Below, piece after piece: positions 8,671-16,651 of a stretch of 64,000 nt of DNA; within the stretch, counting starts at the first letter, position 1, and each line of letters begins with the position of its first letter. Location of the stretch: NCBI GenBank assembly GCA_001784435.1, contig MFQZ01000002.1, forward strand, positions 536 through 64,535, written 5' to 3'. This stretch comes from Candidatus Magasanikbacteria bacterium RIFOXYC2_FULL_42_28 (GTDB lineage: Bacteria > Patescibacteria > ABY1 > Magasanikbacterales > GWA2-37-8). The notes under the pieces were generated by a model, which saw nothing but the letters and a program-made list of their open reading frames with translations, was not told the DNA's origin and did no database searches. Position numbers and translations under genes: made by a program.

Positions 8671-8780
8671 ATTTCAAAATCCAAATTTCCAATTTCCAAT
8701 CAATGTCAAAGCCAAAATTTCAAATTTGGTATTTGGATTTGATTTGACATTGGAAATTGGAAATTTGACATTACAAAATT
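8671..8780. repeat. Family A AT-rich palindromic repeat, copy 1
   Basis: The left part reads TTCAAAATCCAAATTTCC and the right part returns as its complement, ending ATTTGACATT. Related copies are at 13683-13803, 46264-46352 and 54541-54653, all in the same orientation and all just upstream of a minus-strand start codon. Confidence 0.85.
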
Positions 8781-10096
8781 TTATCATTTTTATCCGGCTC
8801 GATCACGCCTTTAAACACCACATCGCTGATGTTGCGCACCCCAAACTGCCGACCATCCAAAAACCCCGCCATGGCCGCTTCGGCGAGCCAGCCACTCTTT
8901 ACCCAATCAAACAACCATTCATGTGTAAAACGCGGGTCGCCTTGATTAATGCCGGCCCCCACAGTTTTAAGCCAGGTGCGATTGAAAACTTCTTGCGAAC
9001 CAACCGGCGGGGCCATCACAATTGGCATGCCCAAAGCCGAATAAAATACCAACTCACTCGGCTTGGTCCAAAGAATATCCGTGTTGCGCAAAATTTTATT
9101 AAATTCTCTAAAATAATCATCTTTATGCACGGCAAAAATTATTTTTAAATTTTTATCTAACGCGGACTTTAAACCGGAACAGCAAATAATTTTTTTAAAA
9201 TACAAATAAACATCATTGCGCGTGCCAGCCACTAAATTGAAATTTATTTTGTTATCCAAAATATCTTTTTTTAAACTCTCTAAAATCACCGCGCCCAATT
9301 TACGTTGCGCGCCCGCTCCCCCGACGGCAAAGGTCAGAGTCAGCGGATGGTGATGACGCTCGTCTAAATTCATCTCGCGCAAACGTTCGCGCACCGTGCC
9401 ACTATATTTTTCGCGATAGCGTTTTTCCGGATCCAGATTGATAATACGCTCGGACAAATCCGCCTTTAAAGTGGAAAATTCAGCATCGCCTAAATTTTCT
9501 TCCGGCAAAGGAAAGCCGGTTAAAAAAATATTAGATTTTTTAACGCCATAAAGTTGCAAGCGTTCCACAATCCGCCGGCAAGGTGCTAAATATTTTATCC
9601 GACTTTTGGAAGGATCGAACGCCACCCAAGCGCGACTGACATCGGTGTCCGTTACCACGCAATAAATCTCGCCTTTATATTTGTGTTCTTCGGCAAAAAA
9701 AGCAATGGTAAAAAAAGTGGCGATGAGCGGGATGGGATTTTTATTTAAAAATTCAATTAAATCCTTGCCCCACCCGCGTTTAATCAACCAGTAAATTTGT
9801 TTTAATTGCATTGTCGGTGCCGACAAATCCCGCCGAGGATAAAAACTGGCAATGGCTTGAAATTTATCAAACAGAGAAAATAAATATGGGCCAATAAGCG
9901 GAATGTTGGTAAACCGCGAAAAAAATTCATACCATTTTTGCGACTGACGCCAAATCCGCCGGTCAGAATCCGGAATACCTTCGTAATTATTGGCGACGAT
10001 AATTTTGCTATTGGGCGCCAAATGACGCAAAGGATTGGCCGCGCGTTGATGGCCATAGCCCATGTCCACGGTTAAAACCCAGGCTTGTTTGAGCAT
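8771..10096 (-). CDS. Glycosyltransferase, MGDG synthase/MurG-like (GT28-type)
   Basis: 441 residues with the two-domain shape of GT-B enzymes. The N-terminal motif DMGYGHQRAA corresponds to the 'D.GGGH..AA' acceptor loop of MGDG synthases and processive diacylglycerol glucosyltransferases. A middle segment, VTDTDVSRAWVAF, parallels their 'VTD..H..W' element. The C-terminal half has TFAVGGAGAQ and the nucleotide-sugar binding region WTKPSELVFYSALGMP. There is no signal peptide; peripheral membrane association is expected. A lipid-linked acceptor is likely, but neither sugar nor acceptor can be read. It follows the FkbM methyltransferase, with a probable terminator between them. Confidence 0.75.
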   Translation of the reverse strand: MLKQAWVLTVDMGYGHQRAANPLRHLAPNSKIIVANNYEGIPDSDRRIWRQSQKWYEFFSRFTNIPLIGPYLFSLFDKFQAIASFYPRRDLSAPTMQLKQIYWLIKRGWGKDLIEFLNKNPIPLIATFFTIAFFAEEHKYKGEIYCVVTDTDVSRAWVAFDPSKSRIKYLAPCRRIVERLQLYGVKKSNIFLTGFPLPEENLGDAEFSTLKADLSERIINLDPEKRYREKYSGTVRERLREMNLDERHHHPLTLTFAVGGAGAQRKLGAVILESLKKDILDNKINFNLVAGTRNDVYLYFKKIICCSGLKSALDKNLKIIFAVHKDDYFREFNKILRNTDILWTKPSELVFYSALGMPIVMAPPVGSQEVFNRTWLKTVGAGINQGDPRFTHEWLFDWVKSGWLAEAAMAGFLDGRQFGVRNISDVVFKGVIEPDKNDKIL

Positions 10097-10115
10097 AACG
10101 ATTTGTTGATTTATT

Positions 10116-10152
10116 ATTTTTTCCGCCAGAGGCGGACCCGCCTGTGGCGGGC
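10116..10152 (-). terminator. Double hairpin terminator after FkbM gene
   Basis: Read on the minus strand: a GCCCGCC...GGCGGGT hairpin, then CCGCCTCTGGCGG followed by six to seven T. The GGCGGA motif is also a dispersed repeat; it recurs inside the CDS near 49230. Confidence 0.7.
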
Positions 10153-10156
10153 ATAA

Positions 10157-10840
10157 TTACTTTCTTTTATTATTCGCCCAAATAAATCCTAAACGCCGGC
10201 AAAACTTATTAGGAAATGTCTGCACGCCAAAACCATTTTCTCGAAATATTTTTTCTAAAATTTTTCGGCCGTTTTTTACAGTATCGTGATATTCCAAAAT
10301 AATATTTTTAACACTGGCAAAATCAGTCGGCGTCCAGCTTGCTACCACCTCATACTCCCCACCCTCAATATCCATTTTAATCAGGTCAATTGGCCCTAAT
10401 TTCTCTTGTTTGCGCAGGCCTGATAGAGAAGCGGTTTTGACACTAATCCCCTCACCCGGGTCATCCTTGGGCACCAGGTGATGATTGTGGGAGTCCGGTG
10501 CCAAAAGTAGCCGAGCCTGGCCGGTTTTGGCAGCCAAAGCCAAGGGCGTGGCACGGACACTGGTAACGCTATTCAACGCCAAAGTTCCGGTTAAACGCGC
10601 AAAATTATTTGGTTCCGGTTCCAAAGCAATAACTTTTACAGCCGGATTTAAAGCCAGACAATACAGCGAAAATAAACCAACATGCGCGCCCACGTCAATA
10701 ATCGTCTTAGCCGATTTTATCACCGGCTCGGCCGCCCGATATTCCCGAAACTTAAAAATCTCGGCCGCGACCGACCGATCCACTTCGTCGCGTTCTTCAA
10801 AAGTTATTTTGTGGCCTTCAAAGTTTAGGTTGCGGAGCAT
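10157..10840 (-). CDS. FkbM family methyltransferase
   Basis: 227 residues, the normal size for an FkbM-type SAM methyltransferase. Motif I is TIIDVGAHVGLFSLYC (about residue 48), the acidic post-I position is in VIALEPEPNN, and the family signature IKMDIEGGEYEVV is near residue 150. Such enzymes O-methylate sugars or secondary metabolites, often on surface glycans, which fits the neighbouring glycosyltransferase. The substrate is unknown. A palindrome containing TATAAT lies just upstream at 10847-10876. Confidence 0.88.
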   Translation of the reverse strand: MLRNLNFEGHKITFEERDEVDRSVAAEIFKFREYRAAEPVIKSAKTIIDVGAHVGLFSLYCLALNPAVKVIALEPEPNNFARLTGTLALNSVTSVRATPLALAAKTGQARLLLAPDSHNHHLVPKDDPGEGISVKTASLSGLRKQEKLGPIDLIKMDIEGGEYEVVASWTPTDFASVKNIILEYHDTVKNGRKILEKIFRENGFGVQTFPNKFCRRLGFIWANNKRK

Positions 10841-10846
10841 ATATTT

Positions 10847-10876
10847 AAAACCTGATATATATTATATCAGGTTTTT
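10847..10876. other. AT-rich hairpin between FkbM and aldo/keto reductase genes
   Basis: AAAACCTGATATAT/ATTATATCAGGTTTTT palindrome. On the minus strand it ends the reductase transcript region and also carries TATAAT, so it could be a terminator, a promoter -10, or both. Confidence 0.5.
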
Positions 10877-10904
10877 GGAAAATTTGCGAATAGAACAACT
10901 AATA

Positions 10905-11837
10905 TTAATCAAAATACGGAACCCCCCACCAACCAAACGGATCCACAAAACGAAAATGGCGGTCTAATTTTCCGATTAAATCCATTTCTTCACCTGTTAA
11001 TTCAAAACCAAAAATATTAGTGTTCTCTTTTATCCTCTCCGGCGTAATACTTTTGGGAATAGCAATAGTATCGCGCTGTACGGCCCAACGCAAAATAACT
11101 TGAGCTGGTGTCTTTTGGTATTTTTGCGCGATTTTATTTATTACTTCATCTTTCAAAACCATCGGTGGATTATTTTGGTGCTTATTATTACCGGGTGATC
11201 CTAATGGCGAGTAGGCAGTGACAGCAATATTTTTTTGTTGACAAAATTTTACAAGACGCGTCTGTTGATTGTATGGGTGCAACTCAATTTGATTTATGGC
11301 CGGCACAATTTTGGCATATGCCAATAGATCAATAATCATCGGCGCAGTAAAATTTGCCAGACCGACCGCCTTGACTAAGCCAGTATTATATAAATTTTCC
11401 ATTGCCTCCCACGTGTCCCGCACGGTAAATTGAGCTGGTTTCAAAACACCATTGACATCCAACGGCTCACTTCCACCATCGGTAGGTGAAGCCACGCCCC
11501 AATGCATCAAATATAAATCTAGATATTCTAACCGTAAATCAGAAAGAGTTTTCCGACAAGTGCTTTTAACAATATTTGGATCATGAGCGTCATTCCATAA
11601 TTTACTTGTAATAAACAATTCCTCGCGTTTGATTTTGTCAGCCGAAAATATTTTAGCGAAAGCTTGCCCAATTTCTTTTTCATTACCATAAATCGAAGCG
11701 CAATCAATATGTTTATAACCACATTCAGAAAGAGCATACTCCACCGCCGCGCCAACTTTGTTTGGTTCGGACTTCCAAGTGCCCAGGCCGATTGTTGGCA
11801 TTTTGGCACCGGTGTTTAAAGTAATAAATTCAGACAT
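10905..11837 (-). CDS. Aldo/keto reductase
   Basis: 310 residues from the ATG at 11837; an upstream extension to 11921 is open but hydrophobic and unlike the family. The TIM-barrel AKR fold shows GLGTWKS, the catalytic Asp/Tyr in HIDCASIYGNE, Lys in TSKLWND, and His in LYLMHWG, then the NADPH-binding AIPKSITPERIKEN. It should reduce aldehydes or ketones with NADPH. Length and the C-terminal WWGVPYFD are like eukaryotic-type AKRs (aldehyde reductase, xylose reductase). It is a single gene after the tRNA-Gln terminator. Confidence 0.92.
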   Translation of the reverse strand: MSEFITLNTGAKMPTIGLGTWKSEPNKVGAAVEYALSECGYKHIDCASIYGNEKEIGQAFAKIFSADKIKREELFITSKLWNDAHDPNIVKSTCRKTLSDLRLEYLDLYLMHWGVASPTDGGSEPLDVNGVLKPAQFTVRDTWEAMENLYNTGLVKAVGLANFTAPMIIDLLAYAKIVPAINQIELHPYNQQTRLVKFCQQKNIAVTAYSPLGSPGNNKHQNNPPMVLKDEVINKIAQKYQKTPAQVILRWAVQRDTIAIPKSITPERIKENTNIFGFELTGEEMDLIGKLDRHFRFVDPFGWWGVPYFD

Positions 11838-11900
11838 ATATTTTTTTATAAATATAAGATACCAATAAAATAAACTCAATTTGTCCATTGTTATTGTATC

Positions 11901-11933
11901 AAAAAACAAGGTTAGAGGCAACCTTGTTTTTTT
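11901..11933 (-). terminator. Terminator after tRNA-Gln
   Basis: AAACAAGGTT-loop-AACCTTGTTT with a T run, immediately 3' of the tRNA on the minus strand. Confidence 0.8.
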
Positions 11934-11934
11934 G

Positions 11935-12005
11935 TTCCGAGGCCTGGATTCGAACCAGAATAACCTCCTTCAAAGGGAGGTGTCCTGCCGTTAGACGACC
12001 TCGGA
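11935..12005 (-). tRNA. tRNA-Gln (anticodon UUG)
   Basis: Cloverleaf of 71 bases on the minus strand: acceptor TCCGAGG/CCTCGGA, D arm GTC...GAC, anticodon stem CCTCC/GGAGG with loop CTTTGAA (TTG at 34-36), and T loop TTCGAAT. CCA is not encoded. Its first 15 bases are also the last codons and stop of the upstream protein gene. Confidence 0.93.
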
Positions 12006-12695
12006 ATAATTAATAAATTGTTCATGAGCTGCAAATACCCAACCCATAATCTTTCTATTTAAATTAGTGCTTCGACGAACTTTAATCCTTAACACCCCAT
12101 GATAATCAATGCCTTTATTTCGCCTATAACTATTAATATTACCCTTCTTAAAATACACTTTATCAAAATACTGAAGACCAATTCCTAAAACATTGCTCCA
12201 GTATCTTTTTTGCTCACTAACGACTGGACCGTTTTTGTGAACATAAATTTCAAAGTGTAAATCTTCCAGTGGTATTTTACAAATTTTTACCAACCATTGA
12301 TAAAAAAATTTAATCATTTTATCATCACTGTTTGAAAAAATTACTTTGGCTGAAACATTATGTGTTTTTTGCTTACTACCTTCCGCCCAATAAAGCGCGG
12401 CACCCATTAACAATAATGTCTGATTACTCAATTTATCAATGTCTTTTGCGGCATCTTCTCTGATATTTTTTTCAACTGAAATTCTTGCGTCCTTTTTAAT
12501 TTTTGCACCTCTTAAAATTCCTTCGCGACTAATTCGTATTAATCGTTTTTTTGCTTCATCATCTAAATTAACATCTCTTAGCCACAAAGACAAAGACGCT
12601 TGAGACACAGACACTGATTTCAAAATTTCTGAATATGACAACCCTTGTTTACGCAATTTTATTGCTAACTCTTTTTCTAGTGGCTTTGCTAACAT
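11991..12695 (-). CDS. HTH protein with LAGLIDADG-like region, 3' end inside tRNA-Gln
   Basis: 234 residues. Residues ~1-50 form a helix-turn-helix (LRKQGLSYSEI ... VSQASLSLWLRD). From about residue 95 a motif MGAALYWAEGSK and later IFSNSDDKMIKFFYQWL resemble a degenerate LAGLIDADG homing-endonuclease half (helix plus acidic-Gly-Ser). The last codons (Ser-Glu-Val-Val-stop) are the 5' acceptor and D-arm bases of tRNA-Gln, so the two genes share 15 bases. A near-consensus promoter at 12723-12751 drives both, flanked by an inverted repeat that could be an autoregulatory operator. RNase P cleavage of the tRNA would cut this mRNA at its stop codon. Endonuclease function is an inference; a simple regulator is the alternative. 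Confidence 0.6.
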   Translation of the reverse strand: MLAKPLEKELAIKLRKQGLSYSEILKSVSVSQASLSLWLRDVNLDDEAKKRLIRISREGILRGAKIKKDARISVEKNIREDAAKDIDKLSNQTLLLMGAALYWAEGSKQKTHNVSAKVIFSNSDDKMIKFFYQWLVKICKIPLEDLHFEIYVHKNGPVVSEQKRYWSNVLGIGLQYFDKVYFKKGNINSYRRNKGIDYHGVLRIKVRRSTNLNRKIMGWVFAAHEQFINYSEVV

Positions 12696-12699
12696 AATT

Positions 12700-12740
12700 A
12701 AACCAAGGTTATAATATTCTGTATTATATCACCTTGGTTT
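12700..12740. promoter_or_regulatory. Inverted repeat around the -10 box, possible operator
   Basis: AAACCAAGGT (12700-12709) and its complement ACCTTGGTTT (12731-12740) bracket the -10 element of the HTH gene's promoter. There is no T run, so an operator is more likely than a terminator for ftsX. Confidence 0.4.
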
Positions 12741-12751
12741 TATTGTGTCAA
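12723..12751 (-). promoter_or_regulatory. Promoter for HTH gene and tRNA-Gln
   Basis: On the minus strand: TTGACA (12751-12746), 17-base spacer, TATAAT (12728-12723). Both hexamers match consensus exactly. Confidence 0.8.
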
Positions 12752-12760
12752 CTACCCTAC

Positions 12761-13669
12761 TTACACCTTCAACTGCCTTCGCATTGCCAAACCACTGGAC
12801 AATATGGTCAAAAGCAATACCGCCACGGCTTGGACACCGAATATAGAGAGAATATGCGAAAAATAGTAATTTGTCAAGGAGAAGGCGCTGGGGAAAACTA
12901 CGGCCAGATATTTATCCACAAAATTTAAGCCCCAAAATACCACTCCGGCTGTTAACGCTACACTTACCACCGTAAACACCAATGACTCCAAAACATATGG
13001 TCCACGGATAAACCAATTGGAAGCGCCCACCAAACGTTTGATACTAATTTCCATGCGCTGACCTTGAATCGCCACCCGCACGGTGTTGAAAATAACCAAA
13101 AACGAAATAATGGCAAACAACACGGCCAGACCCAAAACCATTGTTTCCAAACGTTTGGTAATGTTATGAATTTTATCAATCGCCTCACGATTCTCGTCAA
13201 AACTTTTGGCTTCAATTAAATTATTGTATTCCGGCAAATCCAGAGCCGTAATAATTTTTTGATAATCATTTGGTTCGCGCGTTTTAATTATGGCCGTCGG
13301 ACCAAAAGGATTATCACCCAATTCATCAAGCGCCTGCAAGACCTCGCCGTTTAAACTATGGCGCTGACGAAATGACTCTAACACTTGCTCACGATTTAAA
13401 AGCGTAAAATCAATTACCTCCGGAAAACTTTTCACGTATTTTTGAATATCTTCAACATTTTTATCAGTGGCGTCCGCGCTAAAATACACGCTCACATTAA
13501 TTTGTTCTTTTACCAATTTTATCGCTTCGTTAGTAACCACATCCACCGACCATAAGGTATTTACCGACAACAACATTAAAACCAAAATAAACACGGTCAT
13601 AAACGACATGCCGAAATTGCGACCAATGTCTTGAAAAGCGTATTTTATTGAGCGAACAAATAAAGCCAT
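12761..13669 (-). CDS. ftsX: Cell division protein FtsX
   Basis: 302 residues from the ATG at 13669; the 45 bases upstream in frame are repeat-derived. FtsX is the membrane half of the FtsEX complex, which couples ATP hydrolysis to septal peptidoglycan hydrolases. The usual layout is present: a first membrane helix at about residues 23-45, a ~115-residue extracytoplasmic domain, then three helices in the C-terminal half (permease domain). The segment GQRMEISIKRLVGAS matches the cytoplasmic coupling loop of the family. ftsE lies upstream on the same strand, but a family A repeat of about 120 bases has inserted between the two normally adjacent genes. Confidence 0.92.
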   Translation of the reverse strand: MALFVRSIKYAFQDIGRNFGMSFMTVFILVLMLLSVNTLWSVDVVTNEAIKLVKEQINVSVYFSADATDKNVEDIQKYVKSFPEVIDFTLLNREQVLESFRQRHSLNGEVLQALDELGDNPFGPTAIIKTREPNDYQKIITALDLPEYNNLIEAKSFDENREAIDKIHNITKRLETMVLGLAVLFAIISFLVIFNTVRVAIQGQRMEISIKRLVGASNWFIRGPYVLESLVFTVVSVALTAGVVFWGLNFVDKYLAVVFPSAFSLTNYYFSHILSIFGVQAVAVLLLTILSSGLAMRRQLKV

Positions 13670-13682
13670 ATATTGATTAGTG

Positions 13683-13803
13683 ATAATTTCAAAATCCAAA
13701 TTTCCAATTTCCAATTAATATCAAATTTCTAATAATAAATACCAAATTTGATATTTTGATTTTGGATTTGATTTGATATTGGAAATTTGATATTTGACAT
13801 TTC
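13683..13803. repeat. Family A AT-rich palindromic repeat, copy 2
   Basis: It fills the ftsE-ftsX gap. Left arm TTCAAAATCCAAATTTCC, right arm ending ATTTGACATTTC; slightly more diverged than the other copies. Confidence 0.85.
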
Positions 13804-14482
13804 ACAACACGTATTTACCCTCGCTTTGATCCATAATAATTTCGCCGTTTTGTAAAGTAATAACGCGCCGGCGCAAACGATTGACCACATCGCGGTTGTG
13901 GGTCATAAGCAAAATTGTCGTGCCAAACTCATTTATCTTTTTTAAAATTTGCATCACTTCTTCGGTGTTAATAGTGTCTAAATTTCCGGTCGGTTCATCG
14001 GCGACAATTAATTTCGGCCGGTGCGCCAAAGAGCGGGCGATGGCCACGCGCTGTTGTTCCCCGCCGGATAATTGATACGGGTAGCGATTGCCTCGCCCAG
14101 ACAAATTTACAATCTCCAATAACTCCGGCACGACTTGTTTAATGCGTCGTGAAACTTCACCGGCCACCTCCAAAGCAAACGCCACATTTTCCGAAACGGT
14201 TTTTTTGGGTAATAATTTAAAATCCTGAAAAATTACGCCGATTTGGCGACGCAAAAACGGAATTTCGTCCGAACCAATGCCAGTGATATCCCAATCCCCG
14301 ATTTGAATTTGCCCCTTGGTCGGCCGTTCTTCGGCAATCAAAAGTTTGGCCAGCGTGGTTTTGCCGCTACCGCTTTGACCAATTAAAGAAACGAATTCTC
14401 CGGATTTGATGTCTAAATTAACATCACGCAAAGCCACCGAAGTCGTAGAATAAATTTTACTAACGCCGTTGATTTTAATCAT
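13802..14482 (-). CDS. ftsE: Cell division ATP-binding protein FtsE
   Basis: 226 residues from the ATG at 14482. ABC ATPase with Walker A GQSGSGKTT, Q-loop VIFQDFKLL, signature LSGGEQQRVAIARSL, Walker B LIVADEPTGNLD and the switch His in LLMTHNRDVV. The length, the KTVSENVAFALEV segment and the adjacency of ftsX make it FtsE rather than a general transporter. It powers the FtsX conformational change at the septum. A TGG-TATACT extended -10 at 14489-14497 ends six bases before the ATG, so the transcript is probably leaderless. Confidence 0.95.
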   Translation of the reverse strand: MIKINGVSKIYSTTSVALRDVNLDIKSGEFVSLIGQSGSGKTTLAKLLIAEERPTKGQIQIGDWDITGIGSDEIPFLRRQIGVIFQDFKLLPKKTVSENVAFALEVAGEVSRRIKQVVPELLEIVNLSGRGNRYPYQLSGGEQQRVAIARSLAHRPKLIVADEPTGNLDTINTEEVMQILKKINEFGTTILLMTHNRDVVNRLRRRVITLQNGEIIMDQSEGKYVL

Positions 14483-14488
14483 GTTAAT

Positions 14489-14497
14489 AGTATACCA
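14489..14497 (-). promoter_or_regulatory. Extended -10 promoter of ftsE (leaderless)
   Basis: TGG-TATACT on the minus strand; the ATG follows after six bases. The same motif is used at 58879-58887 and, as TGG-TATAAT, at 62223-62231. Confidence 0.5.
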
Positions 14498-14510
14498 TAT
14501 CCACGAAAAC

Positions 14511-14531
14511 AAAAAAACCCCTCGGCTGGGG
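14511..14531 (-). terminator. Terminator after tRNA-Thr
   Basis: CCCC-AGCCGA-GGGG followed by seven T on the minus strand, 25 bases 3' of the tRNA. Confidence 0.75.
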
Positions 14532-14555
14532 AAAAGTCAATATGAGTAAACTGTG

Positions 14556-14626
14556 AGCCCCCGATCAGAATCGAACTGATGTCTGCGGTTTACGATACCG
14601 CCGTTCTGCCACTGAACTATGGGGGC
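14556..14626 (-). tRNA. tRNA-Thr (anticodon CGU)
   Basis: 71 bases: acceptor GCCCCCA/CGGGGGC (with an A-C mismatch at the last pair), D arm GTTC/GAAC, anticodon stem GCGGT/ACCGC with loop ATCGTAA (CGT), and T arm ATCAG/CTGAT. CCA is not encoded. Confidence 0.88.
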
Positions 14627-14687
14627 ACGGCTTCGCTACGCTACGCCGTGTAAACTACGGTAGAAAATTTCATTATTTACTGGCTAA

Positions 14688-14716
14688 TAATAGGGCATAA
14701 CGTAGTGAAGCCCTAT
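14688..14716 (-). terminator. Hairpin after the cyclophilin gene
   Basis: AATAGGGC...GCCCTATT stem of eight pairs, 35-60 bases past the stop codon. There is only a weak T run, so it may be a repeat rather than a true terminator. A second hairpin, ACGGC...GCCGT, lies at 14627-14650. Confidence 0.45.
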
Positions 14717-14749
14717 TTTAACTCATAATAAGGCGAGATGTCAAACATG

Positions 14750-15457
14750 CTATTCAACAACTTCTACTTTTGTCATTACGATTTCTTCTGTTGGTCGATC
14801 AGAAAAATCCACTTCACTTTTGGCAATCACATCCACCGTTTCAATTCCGCTAATAACGCGCCCAAAAATTGTATAATTGTGTGGTAACGGATAATTGGCG
14901 TGCATGATAAAAAATTGACTACCATTGGTATTGGGGCCGGCGTTGGCCATTGCCAAAACGCCACGTTCGTAACCGCGACCGTATGATTCTGTTTCCGCCC
15001 AGAGTTCATCTTCAAATTGATAACCGGGCCCGCCACTGCCCGTGCCGGTCGGATCTCCGCCTTGGATCATAAAACCGGGAATGACCCGATGAAAAATCAC
15101 GCCATCGTAAAAACCTTTTTTCGCCAGAGTTAAAAAATTTTCTACGGTTTTCGGAGCGTCGGTGAGAAATAGTTCTAAGGTAATTTCACCTTTGTTGGTT
15201 TTGATTTTTATCATAGGTTTTGTATTCTTTTTAGTAATTAAATTTGTTGGTGTGGTGGTGGGCGTTGGCGTTGTATTTTTGGCAGTGGTAGTCATCGGCT
15301 CCGGGGTTGACTCCACGACATTCTCTGGTATTGTTGTCGGTGTACCAATTATTCTCAAGTCATCTGTTTTGGGCGGTGAATAATATAATTTTATTAATCC
15401 GCCTCCGACTAAAATTACTACTGATACTCCGATTGAAGTTTTATAATAATTATTCAT
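14750..15457 (-). CDS. Cyclophilin-type peptidyl-prolyl isomerase, membrane-anchored
   Basis: 235 residues from the ATG at 15457. Residues ~9-30 are a membrane anchor or uncleaved signal, followed by a Thr/Pro-rich linker (about 35-85) and the cyclophilin domain. Core motifs are present: FHRVIPGFMIQGGDP (active-site Arg, Phe, Gln), FEDE, LAMANAGPNTNGSQFFI, and FGRVISG in place of FG.V..G. It should catalyse proline isomerisation of exported proteins on the outer face of the membrane. It stands alone between tRNA-Gly and tRNA-Thr. Confidence 0.92.
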   Translation of the reverse strand: MNNYYKTSIGVSVVILVGGGLIKLYYSPPKTDDLRIIGTPTTIPENVVESTPEPMTTTAKNTTPTPTTTPTNLITKKNTKPMIKIKTNKGEITLELFLTDAPKTVENFLTLAKKGFYDGVIFHRVIPGFMIQGGDPTGTGSGGPGYQFEDELWAETESYGRGYERGVLAMANAGPNTNGSQFFIMHANYPLPHNYTIFGRVISGIETVDVIAKSEVDFSDRPTEEIVMTKVEVVE

Positions 15458-15476
15458 AAAAATAATAAAAAATCTG

Positions 15477-15547
15477 AGCGAGTGAAGGGAATCGAACCCA
15501 CGCCTCAACCTTGGGAAGGTCGCGTACTACCATTATACTACACTCGC
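15477..15547 (-). tRNA. tRNA-Gly (anticodon CCC)
   Basis: 71 bases: acceptor GCGAGTG/CACTCGC, D arm GTA...TAC, anticodon stem CGACC/GGTTG with loop TTCCCAA (CCC), and T loop TTCGATT. The outer T stem has one weak and one mismatched pair. CCA is not encoded. A GGAAAGAAAA palindrome lies just upstream at about 15555-15586. Confidence 0.88.
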
Positions 15548-15592
15548 AGTGAGCGGAAAGAAAAGAAACTTGTTTATTTTCTTTCCCGAACT

Positions 15593-15619
15593 AAAAAGGC
15601 AGACCAAATGATCTGCCTT
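15593..15619 (-). terminator. Terminator after parvulin gene
   Basis: AAGGCAGA-8-TCTGCCTT followed by T5 on the minus strand; a classic rho-independent form. Confidence 0.88.
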
Positions 15620-15636
15620 CATTATACTATATTTGG

Positions 15637-16629
15637 TTATTTTTTCAAGTCCGCAAACGGGTCGTGAATTCGCAAATATAAATTGATATTGGCCTGTTTG
15701 GAAGCATCATTTAAGTAAGTATCAATGGATGGCAAACGGAATAAAATATGGCTGGCCTGAACCGACTCTACCTTTTCTTTTTTCTTGGTGTCAGGATTAA
15801 CAACCTCTTCGGTTTTTTTATCAATCACTTTAATGACGTGATAACCAAACTGAGTTTCCACTAAACTATCTACAACAGTACCCGTGGCAGTGGCAAAAGC
15901 GGCAATTTCAAATTCCGGTACCATTTCACCGGCTTTAAAAAATCCCAAATCACCGCCGGTAGCCGCTGTGCCGTCCTGGCCGTATTGCTTGGCCATCTCG
16001 GCGAAATCCGCGCCGGCTTTAATTTCACCCAATACTTTTTCGGCTAAAGCACGCGTATCGGTTAATAATTTTTGGTCAGTGCCGATTTTATCAGTTAATT
16101 TTTGTTGCAAGACATAACCGTTAATAACTTTTTTCTCATAATCAGCCAAAGTCCAACCATAACGCTCCAGCAGGGCTTTGTCTAATTCCGCCGTATTGGC
16201 AAATTGTTGAAGTAATTCTGTTTTTAGCGCGTCCACGTCGGTCGCTTCCACCTTTACTCCATAGGCCTTGGCCGCGTCATCGATTAAAATATTGTTGACA
16301 GCGCGCCACAACACTTGATCAGATAAATTTTCTTCGGTCAAACTTGCGGTCGGACCGTTATTGGTTTTGTCAAACTCTCGCAAAGTTTGAATGGCTTTCA
16401 TATCATCGGCATAATCAGCATACAAAATTGGCGTGCCATTCACTTTGCCGGCCGGTAAGCGCAAAATTTTCGCCACTCCAACGGTAAACGGATCAGTCGC
16501 GGCTTTGGCATAAACCCGAAACACTGCGGTAAATACCACCACGAGTAAAACCACGCCGACAAGGGTGAGCGCGCCATAGCCAAACAGACGTAAATTTTTT
16601 CCCTCCAAAGATGTGTTGTTTTCAGTCAT
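15637..16629 (-). CDS. SurA/PrsA-like parvulin peptidyl-prolyl isomerase
   Basis: 330 residues with an N-terminal cytoplasmic stretch, one membrane helix (about 16-40), a SurA-N-like helical chaperone part (about 55-165) and a parvulin domain (about 190-305). The parvulin motifs GADFAEMAKQYGQD, GGDLGFFKAGEMVPEFE and ETQFGYHVIKVIDK are clear. It should assist folding of secreted proteins outside the membrane. It follows the DivIC/FtsB and Mur ligase genes with gaps of 22 and 7 bases, so the three probably form one operon. Confidence 0.9.
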   Translation of the reverse strand: MTENNTSLEGKNLRLFGYGALTLVGVVLLVVVFTAVFRVYAKAATDPFTVGVAKILRLPAGKVNGTPILYADYADDMKAIQTLREFDKTNNGPTASLTEENLSDQVLWRAVNNILIDDAAKAYGVKVEATDVDALKTELLQQFANTAELDKALLERYGWTLADYEKKVINGYVLQQKLTDKIGTDQKLLTDTRALAEKVLGEIKAGADFAEMAKQYGQDGTAATGGDLGFFKAGEMVPEFEIAAFATATGTVVDSLVETQFGYHVIKVIDKKTEEVVNPDTKKKEKVESVQASHILFRLPSIDTYLNDASKQANINLYLRIHDPFADLKK

Positions 16630-16651
16630 AGAGTAAACTTAATTATTAGTT

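Noticed and set aside
8654..8699. N-terminal extensions (such as MEIGNLDFEI) of the Kef and ftsX genes
   Set aside because: The extra codons are translated from family A repeats and recur before unrelated genes; internal ATGs at 8653 and 13669 give normal family starts.
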